From: Kitasatospora sp. GP82
GTDB taxonomy: Bacteria > Actinomycetota > Actinomycetes > Streptomycetales > Streptomycetaceae
Direction of reading: 5' to 3'
Assembly (NCBI RefSeq): GCF_029892105.1
Contig: NZ_JARZAJ010000041.1
Location: 1-56,882 of the forward strand
Length of the DNA: 56,882 nucleotides
The notes under the pieces were generated by a model. That model did not search any database. It was not told where the DNA came from and was given only the letters and a program-made list of their open reading frames with translations. This document shows positions 32,944-40,836 of the stretch, piece after piece. Made by a program: the position numbers and the translations under genes. Every line of letters begins with the position of its first letter. Within the stretch, counting starts at the first letter, position 1.

Positions 32944-33378
32944 ATGTCCGTGCGCACTGCGGTGACCCACCAGGCGCCCCCCAGGCCCTGGTCCCAGCCG
33001 GCCCCGATCCCGATGGACGCCTGGCGCGAGGACGACCGCTTCGTGATCGCGCTCGACCTGCCCGGCATCCCGCTGGAGGGGATCGAGGTCCAAGCACTGG
33101 GCCGGATAGTCACCGTGAAGGCCGAACGCCGGTCCACCCCGCGCGGCGAGGACGTGCGCACCCAGCACGCCGAACGGGCCCACGGGGTCTTCGAGCGCCG
33201 CATCCAGCTGGCCGACAGCCTCGACCCGGGCCGCATCGCGGCCCACCTGCAGGACGGCGTCCTGACCATCACCGTCCCCATCGCCTCGGCCTCCCGGCGC
33301 CGCAAGATCACCGTCCAGACCGGCGCGGCCGACCAGTCGCCCGACACGATCGGCCAGGCCGTTCCCGCGGCGAGGTAA
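32944..33378 (+). CDS. Hsp20 / alpha-crystallin family small heat-shock protein, copy 2
   Basis: GGAGGTG lies 7 bases before the ATG; 144 residues. WSQPAPIPMDAWREDDRFVI, ALDLPGIPLEGIEVQALGRI, VTVKAERRS, ERAHGVFERRIQLADSLDPG, RIAAHLQDGVLTITVPIASA. A complete alpha-crystallin domain with the (Q)DGVLTI motif. It diverges from copy 1 at both ends, so the duplication is not recent. Adjacent divergent regulator and shared operator indicate the same control. Confidence 0.95.
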   Translation: MSVRTAVTHQAPPRPWSQPAPIPMDAWREDDRFVIALDLPGIPLEGIEVQALGRIVTVKAERRSTPRGEDVRTQHAERAHGVFERRIQLADSLDPGRIAAHLQDGVLTITVPIASASRRRKITVQTGAADQSPDTIGQAVPAAR

Positions 33379-33781
33379 GCCCGGCGAGGCCAGCACCCCA
33401 CCACCAAGGGTTCGGCACCGGCCGCAGGCCATGGCATCGGGAGAGCCTGATCCGGCCGCCAACCCACGGACTGCCGGGCGATCGGCGCACCGACCGCCAC
33501 CCGCAACCGCGCCGCTGGGCCCACCGCCCGTTCGCGCGGGGCACCTGGTGCCGATGACCCGACCTCTGAAGGTCACCTGTTCACCAGTACGCCTGATCAT
33601 CCGTCCTCTCAGCCGTTCAGCGACATGCGCCAGCACTCTCTGAGAAGGTGGCGTTGCCCTTGCCGATAACCTCGTCCGCCCTGGTGAGAAGCACTCGCGA
33701 GAGTGCAGAGAAGTGCCGACCCTCGTCGGTCGAGCCGGCGCTCTGGCGGGACCGGCGATCAGCCCGGCATGATGATCGACC
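33379..33781. other. 400-bp gap without a gene
   Basis: No open frame with a start site or domain; probable boundary between the heat-shock block and an IS remnant. Confidence 0.45.
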
Positions 33782-34051
33782 GTGCTTCTGCGACTGGCGT
33801 ACCTGGGTGTGACCAACGCATTCGCGATCCTGCGACTTCTGCCGATGAGCGACCGCGCCAAGGACGTGGAGATCCTCGCACTGCGCCATCAGATCACCGT
33901 GCTGGAGCGGCAGCTGAGCGGACAGCGGGTGCGGTTCGAAGCGAGCGACCGGGCCTTCCTGGCAGCCCTGCTCCAGGGCCTGCCGACGCAGGTGCTGCGC
34001 CGGATGCGGTTGCCGGTGCGGCCGGACACCGTGCTGCGCTGGCACCGCGAT
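33782..34051 (+). pseudogene. Integrase/transposase N-terminal fragment
   Basis: From a GTG the frame reads LLRLAYLGVTNAFAILRLLP, MSDRAKDVEILALRHQITVL, ERQLSGQRVRFEASDRAFLA, VRPDTVLRWHRDL. This is the start of integrase-core (rve) transposases in which LALRHQxxVLxRQ...RF...DRAxLAAL...PxTVLRWHR is highly conserved. The DDE catalytic part is missing; it breaks off at about 34051. Confidence 0.8.
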
Positions 34052-34095
34052 CTGCGTTGCCCAAACCAGTGGCTCTCGCTACCGCCGCCCTACCG

Positions 34096-34299
34096 GCTCT
34101 CAAAGACCCTGCTCAATACACCCACCCCGACGTGGTGGTCGTCGCCTGCTCCGACCCGTCGGCCGAGGCCAAGGTCGTCGCCAGGGAGAACGCCACCAGC
34201 GACGGCGACGCCGCCTGCCGCAAGTACGCCGATGCCGACGGCTTCTTCACCTACGAGGGCTCGAACCGGTACACGCTCTGCCTGCACTTCTTGAGGTGA
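34096..34299 (+). pseudogene. C-terminal fragment of a secreted/lipoprotein-like protein
   Basis: In a different frame from the transposase fragment: LKDPAQYTHPDVVVVACSDP, SAEAKVVARENATSDGDAAC, RKYADADGFFTYEGSNRYTL, CLHFLR. Spaced Cys residues and the YTLCLH ending resemble LppU-type streptomycete secreted proteins. No start or signal peptide remains. Confidence 0.45.
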
Positions 34300-34420
34300 G
34301 CCCGTCGTCGTGACTGACCGCCTGTTACGCGGTCAGTCACAACGGGGTTTCGTTGACCGCCCTGTGGCCTCGCGCTTTCACGAGGTCGACCGCCGGGCAG
34401 CCGCGAGCGGCCGATTCCGG

Positions 34421-34999
34421 TCACACCGCCATCAGCCGGTGTGCGAGCTGGCGCAGGCGGGTGGCGGGGCCGCCGGACGGGTAGATCCCGCCGACGGCGA
34501 ATGCGCCGACGATGGCGACGTGAAGCTGGTCGGCCAGGAGGGCGCTGTCGGCAACGTCAAGGCGCTGTGCGAGTTCGTGAAGTCTGCGGCCGAGCTCCCG
34601 CTCGTGCTGGAGGCAGCGCCGGCGGATGTCGGCCTTGTCCGCGTCGAACTCCGCGGCGGTGTTGACGAACGCACAACCCCGGTAGCCGTCCCGGGCGGCG
34701 AGCTCCTCGATCCAGGCGAGCTGGGCCTCCAGTTCGGCCCGTGGATCACCGGGGTGTGCGGCCGCCCGGGCGTCCCATCGCTGCCAGAAGTCGTCGTCGC
34801 GCCGCTGGAGGACGGCGAGGATCAGGTCGTCCTTGCTGGGAAACCATCGGTACAGGCTCGCCTTGGCCATGCCGGAGCGGCGCACGACTTCGTCGACGCC
34901 GACCGCGTGCGTGCCGTTCTCGTAGAAGAGTCGAGCCGCCGTGTCGACGAGATGGTCGCGCACGGCGACCCCGCGCAACTGCTTGGGTTTGTCAGTCAC
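34421..34999 (-). CDS. TetR-family transcriptional repressor
   Basis: 192 residues from a GTG at 34999 that overlaps the stop of the upstream oxidoreductase by 8 bases. The helix-turn-helix is LVDTAARLFYENGTHAVGVD, EVVRRSGMAKASLYRWFPSK. The C-terminal ligand domain contains EELAARDGYRGCAFVNTAAE, FDADKADIRRRCLQHERELG, a well-known TetR_C pattern. Last gene of a three-gene operon, whose promoter region holds two palindromes (36450-36465 and 36488-36505) suitable for TetR dimers, so autoregulation is likely. Confidence 0.92.
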   Translation of the reverse strand: MTDKPKQLRGVAVRDHLVDTAARLFYENGTHAVGVDEVVRRSGMAKASLYRWFPSKDDLILAVLQRRDDDFWQRWDARAAAHPGDPRAELEAQLAWIEELAARDGYRGCAFVNTAAEFDADKADIRRRCLQHERELGRRLHELAQRLDVADSALLADQLHVAIVGAFAVGGIYPSGGPATRLRQLAHRLMAV

Positions 35000-35978
35000 G
35001 GTCGAGCTCCTCGGTGTGCATCACAATGGCGACCTTGCCGAAGCCACGTCGATCCGACACCCACTGTTGTGCTTCAGCCGCACGGGTCAGGTCGTACTCG
35101 GCGCCGATGACGACCCGGAGCCGACCGGCGTCGACCAGAGACGCGATGGCGGTGAGCCCTTGGGGGTCGGGCTCGACGAGGCACGAGGCGACGTGGATCC
35201 CGCGGTCGGCTGCGTCGGCGGTGTACGTGGGGATCGACCAGGCGGTCGCGAGGGCGATCGACCCGCCGGGGGTGACGCGGTCGAAGAGCGAACGGCCGAG
35301 TTCACCGCCGACGAGATCGATGACAGCGTCGAACCGCCCCGCCGAGGCGATCTGCTCGGGCTCGGTGTAGTCCACGCACGTGTGAGCTCCCAGGGCGAGG
35401 AGTGTCGCGTGGTGACCCGGCCGCGCGAGCGCGACGACCTTGGCACCGCGGGCCGTGGCGATCTGAACGGCGAGGTGCCCCACTCCGCCCGATGCTCCGC
35501 TGACCAGGACCCGAGCGCCCGGCTCGACGTGCGCGGCGTCGAGCATCTGCCCAGCGGTCAGCGCCGTCATGGGCAGGCACCCGGCCTCGGTGAACGACGC
35601 GGAGGCCGGCATCGCCACGACCTGGTGGGCGGGAACGGTCATGTACTCGGCGTACGTGCCGGCGGGGTAGGGGAACCAGGCGAGCCCGAAGACCCGATCG
35701 CCGACCGCGTGGCGGGTGACGCCGTACCCCACGGCATCGACGACACCGGCGACATCCCAGCCGGGAACGAACGGCAGTCGCATCGACTGCTCGTAACCGG
35801 CCTTGCGACCGGTATGCATGTCAATGGGGTTCACGCTGGTGGCGCGGACCCGGATCCCCACCTCGCCGGCCATCGGTTCGGGTCGATCGACCCGCGCGAT
35901 CCGCAGCGGCGAGCCCCAATCGACGTGCTGCGCCGCCCTCATGGTCATGGCGCCGGGCCGGCGGGCTCCGACGATCAT
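34992..35978 (-). CDS. NADPH:quinone reductase-like zinc-less alcohol dehydrogenase (MDR)
   Basis: The ATG at 35978 overlaps the previous stop (ATGA), giving 328 residues; a later start at 35942 (MRAAQHVDWG) is also possible. GroES-like domain: RIARVDRPEPMAGEVGIRVR, ATSVNPIDMHTGRKAGYEQS, PFVPGWDVAGVVDAVGYGV. Rossmann domain: VLVSGASGGVGHLAVQIATA, RGAKVVALARPGHHATLLAL, and FDAVIDLVGGELGRSLFDRV. No structural or catalytic zinc Cys cluster is present, as in quinone oxidoreductases. Probably detoxifies an electrophile or quinone that TetR senses. Confidence 0.92.
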   Translation of the reverse strand: MIVGARRPGAMTMRAAQHVDWGSPLRIARVDRPEPMAGEVGIRVRATSVNPIDMHTGRKAGYEQSMRLPFVPGWDVAGVVDAVGYGVTRHAVGDRVFGLAWFPYPAGTYAEYMTVPAHQVVAMPASASFTEAGCLPMTALTAGQMLDAAHVEPGARVLVSGASGGVGHLAVQIATARGAKVVALARPGHHATLLALGAHTCVDYTEPEQIASAGRFDAVIDLVGGELGRSLFDRVTPGGSIALATAWSIPTYTADAADRGIHVASCLVEPDPQGLTAIASLVDAGRLRVVIGAEYDLTRAAEAQQWVSDRRGFGKVAIVMHTEELDRD

Positions 35979-36472
35979 GACCCCACCACGAGGTCGGTCG
36001 CCGCGACGCCGCACTGCCGTGCGAGGGCTGCGACGTCGAAGTGGAAGCTCTCCCACAGCACCTGTCCCTCCCGGAAGTGGAAGAGGATGAACGCGTTCAC
36101 CCGGGCCGACTCGCCATTGGGTACGGCGCCGCCGGCGGTGAACGCCGGGGTGAGGCTGATGTGCCCCCAGCAGCACAGCGTCCGCCCGTCCAGCGCGTGG
36201 CCGTCCAGGTCCACCCGGTAGTCCGGCGCGAAGGCGAACCAGTTCTCCAGCGCCTTCGTGATCGCGGGGCCCTCGTAGCGCGAACCGAGTGTGGGTGACT
36301 CCAGCACGGCTTCAGGGTGGTAGATCGCCATGGCAGCCTGGACATCCTGGCGGCTCTTGACGGCGGCCAGCCGCCGGACGATGTCGATCGCGGATTCTCG
36401 CGTTATCGGTTCCCCGAGCGTTGCCTCGGGTGTCTCCTGGTGAGGTAACAAGACAGATCGGTCTTCATTCAT
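35975..36472 (-). CDS. SnoaL/NTF2-like ester cyclase-type protein
   Basis: AAAGGA precedes the ATG at 36472; 165 residues. SAIDIVRRLAAVKSRQDVQA, AMAIYHPEAVLESPTLGSRY, EGPAITKALENWFAFAPDYR, VDLDGHALDGRTLCCWGHIS, then FREGQVLWESFHFDVAALAR. This is the cone-shaped SnoaL/NTF2 fold with the usual YHPE and FPDYR-like motifs. First gene of the TetR operon; substrate unknown. Confidence 0.85.
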   Translation of the reverse strand: MNEDRSVLLPHQETPEATLGEPITRESAIDIVRRLAAVKSRQDVQAAMAIYHPEAVLESPTLGSRYEGPAITKALENWFAFAPDYRVDLDGHALDGRTLCCWGHISLTPAFTAGGAVPNGESARVNAFILFHFREGQVLWESFHFDVAALARQCGVAATDLVVGS

Positions 36473-36505
36473 GCGGTCCTTTCTAATCGAGACAGATCTG
36501 TCTCG
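36450..36505. promoter_or_regulatory. Two TetR-type palindromic operators
   Basis: CGAGACAGATCTGTCTCG at 36488-36505 is a perfect 18-bp palindrome. AAGACAGATCGGTCTT at 36450-36465 is an imperfect copy that overlaps the first codons of the SnoaL gene. Both share AGACAGATC-x-GTCT. They lie 15-35 bases apart from the start codon and are likely bound by the TetR protein of this operon. Confidence 0.8.
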
Positions 36506-37006
36506 TCAATGGTGGGGGCCTGGCAGACCAGTCCGGATCGGAACTGGCGGATGGTCAGAGGCCGTACCCGGGCTGCTGACCGTCTCGTGCGGCGCGCCGG
36601 AGCGGCCGGCGCCTCGGGCGCTGCCGCCCATCTCCGAGCGGACCATCCCGAGCACCGAAGCGGCGGCGTCCAGCCCGGCCGCGCCCTCCGGCCGCCACGT
36701 CTTGTGCCGAGCGGCGGTGTTGCCGTCCGAGGCGACGAGGCCGTGCAGCGCGAGGCCACCGAGCGCCTGCCGGATCGCCTTGTTCGACGTCGCCTGCGGG
36801 CGCAGCAGGCGCTGGAGCTGGTCGGCGGTGGCGACCTTGAGGACGCCGAGCGCGGCGAGGACGTCGGCGCGCAGCGCGGTGGTCGAGCCGTTGGGGTTGT
36901 CGGCGCCGCGCCGGTATGCGGTGCGTCGCGGCCGGGACGGCTGCCCGTCGTCCTGGTCGTGGTCGTCGTTGTCGTCGGGCGGGGCGGGGCTTGGACGGGT
37001 GCTCAC
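36506..37006 (-). CDS. Replication-relaxation family protein, truncated
   Basis: GGAGA precedes a GTG at 37006, giving 166 residues. After an acidic linker (PDDNDDHDQDDGQPSRPRRT) comes a winged-helix: TTALRADVLAALGVLKVATA, DQLQRLLRPQATSNKAIRQA, LGGLALHGLVASDGNTAARH, KTWRPEGAAGLDAAASVLGM. This is the N-terminal DNA-binding part of replication-relaxation proteins from actinobacterial linear replicons. The large C-terminal nuclease-like half is missing. A smaller remnant lies at 23.6-23.8 kb. Confidence 0.65.
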   Translation of the reverse strand: MSTRPSPAPPDDNDDHDQDDGQPSRPRRTAYRRGADNPNGSTTALRADVLAALGVLKVATADQLQRLLRPQATSNKAIRQALGGLALHGLVASDGNTAARHKTWRPEGAAGLDAAASVLGMVRSEMGGSARGAGRSGAPHETVSSPGTASDHPPVPIRTGLPGPHH

Positions 37007-37753
37007 GGGCGTCTCCCCGGTGGTCGTGGTCGGCTGCTGCCTCTCCGGGATATCCGGCCGGGACGACAGTGGCCAAGCCCGTTCCTGGCCCGCGCTCCGC
37101 TCCCTCTCCCACCACCCCGGATCCGGCCTCCGCCGCCACCCCCAGCAGCGAGCGGCCGGCACCAGCCGGACGCGAGAAAAGGAGAAGCCCACCGCAGGTG
37201 CGAACAACCCGAACCGACCAACCGACAACGCCACAACCACAAACCAAAACCAAAAGCAGAAAGACGGGAGAAGAGGGTTGTCAGAATGCGGTGGCGGCCC
37301 GGATTCTGGCGCTGGCTGGGCCGATTCGCCCCTCGGGCATGAGGTGACCGGCAGGGGGAGCGGAGGAGGAAACGGCAGGGGGAACGGAAGCGTTCCGGCA
37401 AACTCACCAGGGTCACCAAGGTATCGATGAGTTTCCTTGACAGGCCACCAAGGAAACTCACCAGGCACCTTGATGGGCTATCAACGCAGGCCAGAGACGT
37501 GCCGACCCGGCCGACGGGGGCCCCGAGGTAGGGACTGGTTAGCGGACGGGATTACGGACCTCATTTCGGACCGGTAAGAACGCGGGATACCTTGGCAGCG
37601 GGAGTTATCAAATCGTTATGGAAAGGCCCCATTGATGGCAAGAAATCCGGCGAGAAACGCGGGGTTTCATTCTCCGAGCGCGGGAGCAGCCCGCGCACGG
37701 AATGAGGGAGCACCTACGCGCACGGGGATCTGGAGACCGACCACGACGTCCTG
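37007..37753. other. Intergenic region with repeats between replication-relaxation genes
   Basis: The minus-strand frame continues to 37468 but is low-complexity (PLPFPPPLPLPV) and unlikely to be coding. It contains the repeats at 37400-37465. No other gene is seen before 37.7 kb. Confidence 0.45.
37400..37465. repeat. Direct and inverted repeats upstream of replication-relaxation genes
   Basis: AAACTCACCAGG occurs at 37400-37411 and 37454-37465. TGAGTTTCCTTG (37428-37439) is a perfect inverted copy of CAAGGAAACTCA (37449-37460), 9-base loop. Lies between two divergent replication-relaxation genes, so operator, terminator or iteron-like functions are all possible. Confidence 0.6.
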
Positions 37754-38434
37754 GTGACACTCCACCGCTTCACCCTGGCGACCGCCGAGCAGCTCCACCA
37801 GTTGCACGGCGGCGCCGCCGGGATCAAGCAGACCCAGAAGCGGCTGACCCAGCTCCAGGCCGAGGGCCTGGCGGAGTTCGTGACCCTGCCGCAGGCCGGC
37901 CGCGCGAAGGCCTGGCACCTCACCGCGGCCGGCTCCGCCGTGACCGCCACCTTCCCCGAGGCCCTGCGCCCGGGCGCCCCCGTGCCGGGCGAGCAGAAGC
38001 CGGCGGTGAGGCACGGGCGCGAGCACCTGCTCGACGTCGGCCGGATCCACGCCGCCTTCGTCACCGACGCCCGCACCCGCGGCGAGGCCTGCGGCCCGCT
38101 CGACCTCGTCCCCGCCCCTGAGCTGGCCGCCGGCGGCGCCGAGGTCTACCGGCCCGCCGCCCACCTCGCCTACACCGCCGGCACCGGCGACGAGCGGCAC
38201 CGCCTGCGGGCGTTCATCGAGCGCCACCGCCCCGGCGTCGGCGACGAGCAGACCGCGGCGCAGCTGGCGGCCTGCGCCCGGGTGTGGGAGCAGACGGGCG
38301 AGGACGGGTCGGGGCGGGCGTGGGAACGGCGCTGGCGAGCGTTCCCCCGGCTGCTGGTGGTCCTGGTCGGCACGGCGGTGGCCGGGGTGCGCGGCGCGGT
38401 GGCGGACCTGCGGCTGGCCGCCTGGGAGCTGTGA
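37754..38434 (+). CDS. Replication-relaxation family protein
   Basis: From the GTG at 37754 the product has 226 residues. In the same frame upstream, TYAHGDLETDHDV looks coding but reaches a stop at 37703, so the N-terminus may be slightly trimmed. Winged helix: VTLHRFTLATAEQLHQLHGG, IKQTQKRLTQLQAEGLAEFV, TLPQAGRAKAWHLTAAGSAV. Then a conserved RHGREHLLDVGRIHAAFVTD and FIERHRP, and a hydrophobic C-terminal helix PRLLVVLVGTAVAGVRGAVA. Its stop overlaps the start of the transposase gene. Confidence 0.75.
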   Translation: MTLHRFTLATAEQLHQLHGGAAGIKQTQKRLTQLQAEGLAEFVTLPQAGRAKAWHLTAAGSAVTATFPEALRPGAPVPGEQKPAVRHGREHLLDVGRIHAAFVTDARTRGEACGPLDLVPAPELAAGGAEVYRPAAHLAYTAGTGDERHRLRAFIERHRPGVGDEQTAAQLAACARVWEQTGEDGSGRAWERRWRAFPRLLVVLVGTAVAGVRGAVADLRLAAWEL

Positions 38435-39208
38435 TGACCCGCCGTGTGCCGTGTCCGCCCGCTCCGGGCCCGCTGGAAGCCTACGCCGCACGCTTCGATG
38501 ACCTGCTTTCCACACTGGCACAGCGTCGGGGGTTCCGCGAGTACCTCGCGGGGTTGCTGCTGCCGCGGGACCGCAACAAGACGCTGACCTGCCTGGCCGG
38601 CACCGAACCCCTCGTCGGCGCCCAACACGCCTCGGTGCAGCGGCTGCAGTTCTTCCCGTCCGAGTCGACCTGGGACCACGAGCGGGTCAACGCCCGCAGG
38701 GTGGAGCTGCTGCTGGCCGACCCCGCGACCGCGCCCCACCCCCGCGGGGTACTGGTGATCGACGACTCAGGCGACCGCAAGGACGGGAAAGCTACCGCGC
38801 ACGTCGGCCGGCAATGGCTGGGCCGGCTGGGCAAGACCGACAACGGCATCGTCACCGTGACCACCTGCTGGGCCGATGAGAGCCTCTACTACCCGCTGCA
38901 CGCCGTGCCCTACAGCCCCGCCCATCACTTCCCCAAGGGTAAGAGCGACCCCGACTTCCGTACCAAGCTGCAGATCGCAGCCGAACTCGCCCGCACCGCG
39001 AAGGCCGACGGGGTAGCCTTCCGGGCCGTGGCCGCCGACTGTGCCTACGGCGACCAGGACGGCTTCCGCAGACAACTCGCAGCGGCGGGGCTGCCGTTCG
39101 TCATGGCTCTCAAACCGAGCCACGGCACGTGGGCCTACGGCAAGGACGCCTACACTCCCCCGTCGATGCCGCCCGTGCCTTGACCTGGACGGATCCCGAA
39201 CACCCGGG
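38434..39208 (+). pseudogene. IS701-type transposase, 5' part (interrupted by a cassette)
   Basis: The ATG overlaps the previous stop (TGATG). It reads LEAYAARFDDLLSTLAQRRG, FREYLAGLLLPRDRNKTLTC, LAGTEPLVGAQHASVQRLQF, FPSESTWDHERVNARRVELL, VLVIDDSGDRKDGKATAHVG, RQWLGRLGKTDNGIVTVTTC, then AVAADCAYGDQDGFRRQL. This is the IS701 family, with the catalytic Asp in VIDDSGDRK. An extra C in the run near 39156-39161 shifts the frame (annotated stop 39183); the native frame reads VDAARALTWTDPEHPG. At 39208 the gene is cut by a 990-bp insertion; the sequel starts at 40199. Confidence 0.85.
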
Positions 39209-40198
39209 TGTCGGCGTACAGGTGAAGTACTCAGCCGCGTACACGTGAAAGCGCTCGCGTTTCGGGTTCAATCGGGCGCGGGGCGGCACGCCATCAGGCC
39301 GCCCAAGGCAGTCGTACTGCCTCGATCTCGGGGTCGTTCAGCAGCGCTTCGACGAGAGCCGGTGGCCCGGCGACCTTGGTGCCCCAGAGGTCGTAGTCGG
39401 TACACAGGACCCATGAGCGGTCCCCCGCCCACAGGTTGGACGGGCTGAAGTCGGCCTCGGGATTGTCGTAGAGAATCGCGGCATCGCCGAGGCGGCCAGC
39501 CTGCACATGAAGGTTGTCGACGTCGATGACCGTGAGCATCAGCGGGTTGTAGTAGGCCAGGCAGGGAGTGTCCGGACCCGCGGGGCTGTGCTCGGTGAGG
39601 ACGGCGATCAGCCGGTCCCAGGTCTCACGGTCCAGGCTCCCCTCGGTGGGCGGGACGATACCGAGCGGCCAACTCCCCTCCTTCTTGGCCGAGGGAAAAC
39701 AGCCGTTGGAGGGCTGCCGCCCCTCGGGCACGACGGGATCGCCGGTACGCCGGGCGAGTTCCGCCCAGCGCAGCCGCCGCCAGCCGCTTCCGGGGTGCTC
39801 GGCGCGACCCAGCCCGCCTCCCGTGGCGATACCCACTTCGAGGTCGATGCCCGCCAAGGTGGCGGGCTGAACGCTCCCGTCCGCCAAACCCGCCTGGCGG
39901 TATTCGTGGTATGACACCTCGGCCGGCCCCTGCTCGTGTTCGTACATGGCGTTGAGCACCCAGACGGCATCGGGCATCGCGGGCGGGATGAACCCGGTCA
40001 CACCATCGCCGCACAGCTCCAACAACCAGTCGGTCGCATCGGACGGCGCGAGCGGCCACAGGCCTGACAGCAGGTTCGATTCCTCGAGCATGCGTTCATG
40101 ATCCCAGTCGCGCCCAAGGGGCCGGCACCATGTAGCCGCCCTGCCGTGTGGGCACACTCCTGTGTACCCGGCTGGGTACCGGGAGGCGTACCCCGACA
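39209..40198. mobile_element. 990-bp TIR-bounded cassette inserted in the IS701 transposase
   Basis: The ends read TGTCGGCGTAC (left) and, on the other strand, TGTCGGGGTAC (right): 10 of 11 bases match, followed 7-8 bases in by GTACTCAGCC / GTACCCAGCC. The element is bounded by CCGGG on both sides (39204-39208 and 40199-40203), a 5-bp target duplication. Removing the element and one CCGGG restores the transposase frame as DPEHP-GDWTAVARTF. It holds one unrelated gene and no recognisable transposase, so it fits a non-autonomous mobile insertion cassette. Confidence 0.8.
39294..40091 (-). CDS. Hypothetical protein carried by the cassette
   Basis: 265 residues from the ATG at 40091, filling most of the 990-bp cassette. 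SNLLSGLWPLAPSDATDWLL, ELCGDGVTGFIPPAMPDAVW, VLNAMYEHEQGPAEVSYHEY, RETWDRLIAVLTEHSPAGPD, LAYYNPLMLTVIDVDNLHVQ, DAAILYDNPEADFSPSNLWA, GDRSWVLCTDYDLWGTKVAG. No transmembrane helix or DDE/tyrosine/serine recombinase motif is visible. The C-terminal half resembles immunity-like or SMI1-like cytosolic proteins in style, but I cannot assign a family. The ribosome-binding site is weak. Confidence 0.7.
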   Translation of the reverse strand: MLEESNLLSGLWPLAPSDATDWLLELCGDGVTGFIPPAMPDAVWVLNAMYEHEQGPAEVSYHEYRQAGLADGSVQPATLAGIDLEVGIATGGGLGRAEHPGSGWRRLRWAELARRTGDPVVPEGRQPSNGCFPSAKKEGSWPLGIVPPTEGSLDRETWDRLIAVLTEHSPAGPDTPCLAYYNPLMLTVIDVDNLHVQAGRLGDAAILYDNPEADFSPSNLWAGDRSWVLCTDYDLWGTKVAGPPALVEALLNDPEIEAVRLPWAA

Positions 40199-40398
40199 CC
40201 GGGTGACTGGACCGCCGTCGCGCGAACCTTCCGTGACGGGCGCACCGAGACCTGGTGGGCCGCCGACGCCCGCCTGGGCTGGTGGGGACCCGACGGGAAC
40301 GTCCGCCTGGTCGTGGCCACCACCGACCCGGCCACGCTGCCCGCGCAAGCCACCTGGTACCTGGCCACCGACCTGCCCCGCCCCGGCGGCCCCCGCGA
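40199..40398 (+). pseudogene. IS701-type transposase, 3' part (truncated)
   Basis: Continues the interrupted gene: GDWTAVARTFRDGRTETWWA, ADARLGWWGPDGNVRLVVAT, TDPATLPAQATWYLATDLPR. At about 40398 the similarity stops and an IS5-type transposase begins. The last ~80 residues of the IS701 protein, with the Y-x2-R-x3-E-x6-K region, are lost. Confidence 0.8.
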
Positions 40399-40836
40399 GG
40401 CAAGCGGCACATCGCTGTGGACACTCTGGGCCTGCTGCTGACCGTGATGGTCACCGCCGCCTCGGTCAAGGACAACGACGCCGGCCGAGACCTCCTTGAA
40501 CAACTGCGCGCCGAACACCGCCACATCGCCCTTGTCTGGGCCGACGGCGGCTACACCGGCTGGCTGGTCGCCTTCGCCACCACCGTCCTGGCCCTCGCGC
40601 TGACCGTCGTCAAACGCAACGACGACGCCAAGGGGTTCGTGGTGCTGCCGCGCCGCTGGGTCGTGGAGCGCAGTTTCTCCCACCTGATCCGGGCCCGGCG
40701 CCTGGCCCGGGACTACGAGACCAGCATCGACAGCGCCGAAGCGATGGCCTGGTGGGCCGCGAGCATCCCGGCCACCCGCCGCCTGGCCCGCTCCGGCCAG
40801 CCGGCACCGCGCCGCGTCAAGCGGTCCGCGGCCTGA
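40399..40836 (+). pseudogene. IS5-type transposase, C-terminal fragment
   Basis: GKRHIAVDTLGLLLTVMVTA, ASVKDNDAGRDLLEQLRAEH, IALVWADGGYTGWLVAFATT, LALTVVKRNDDAKGFVVLPR, RWVVERSFSHLIRARRLARD, YETSIDSAEAMAWWAASIPA. The VWADGGY Asp and RWVVERSFSHL Glu are the second and third catalytic residues of IS5-type DDE transposases. The first Asp (normally in ...VDSTPV...) is missing. It is fused directly to the IS701 remnant. Confidence 0.85.

Noticed and set aside
34941..36221. 426-codon plus-strand frame
   Set aside because: Antisense to the TetR/quinone-reductase/SnoaL operon.
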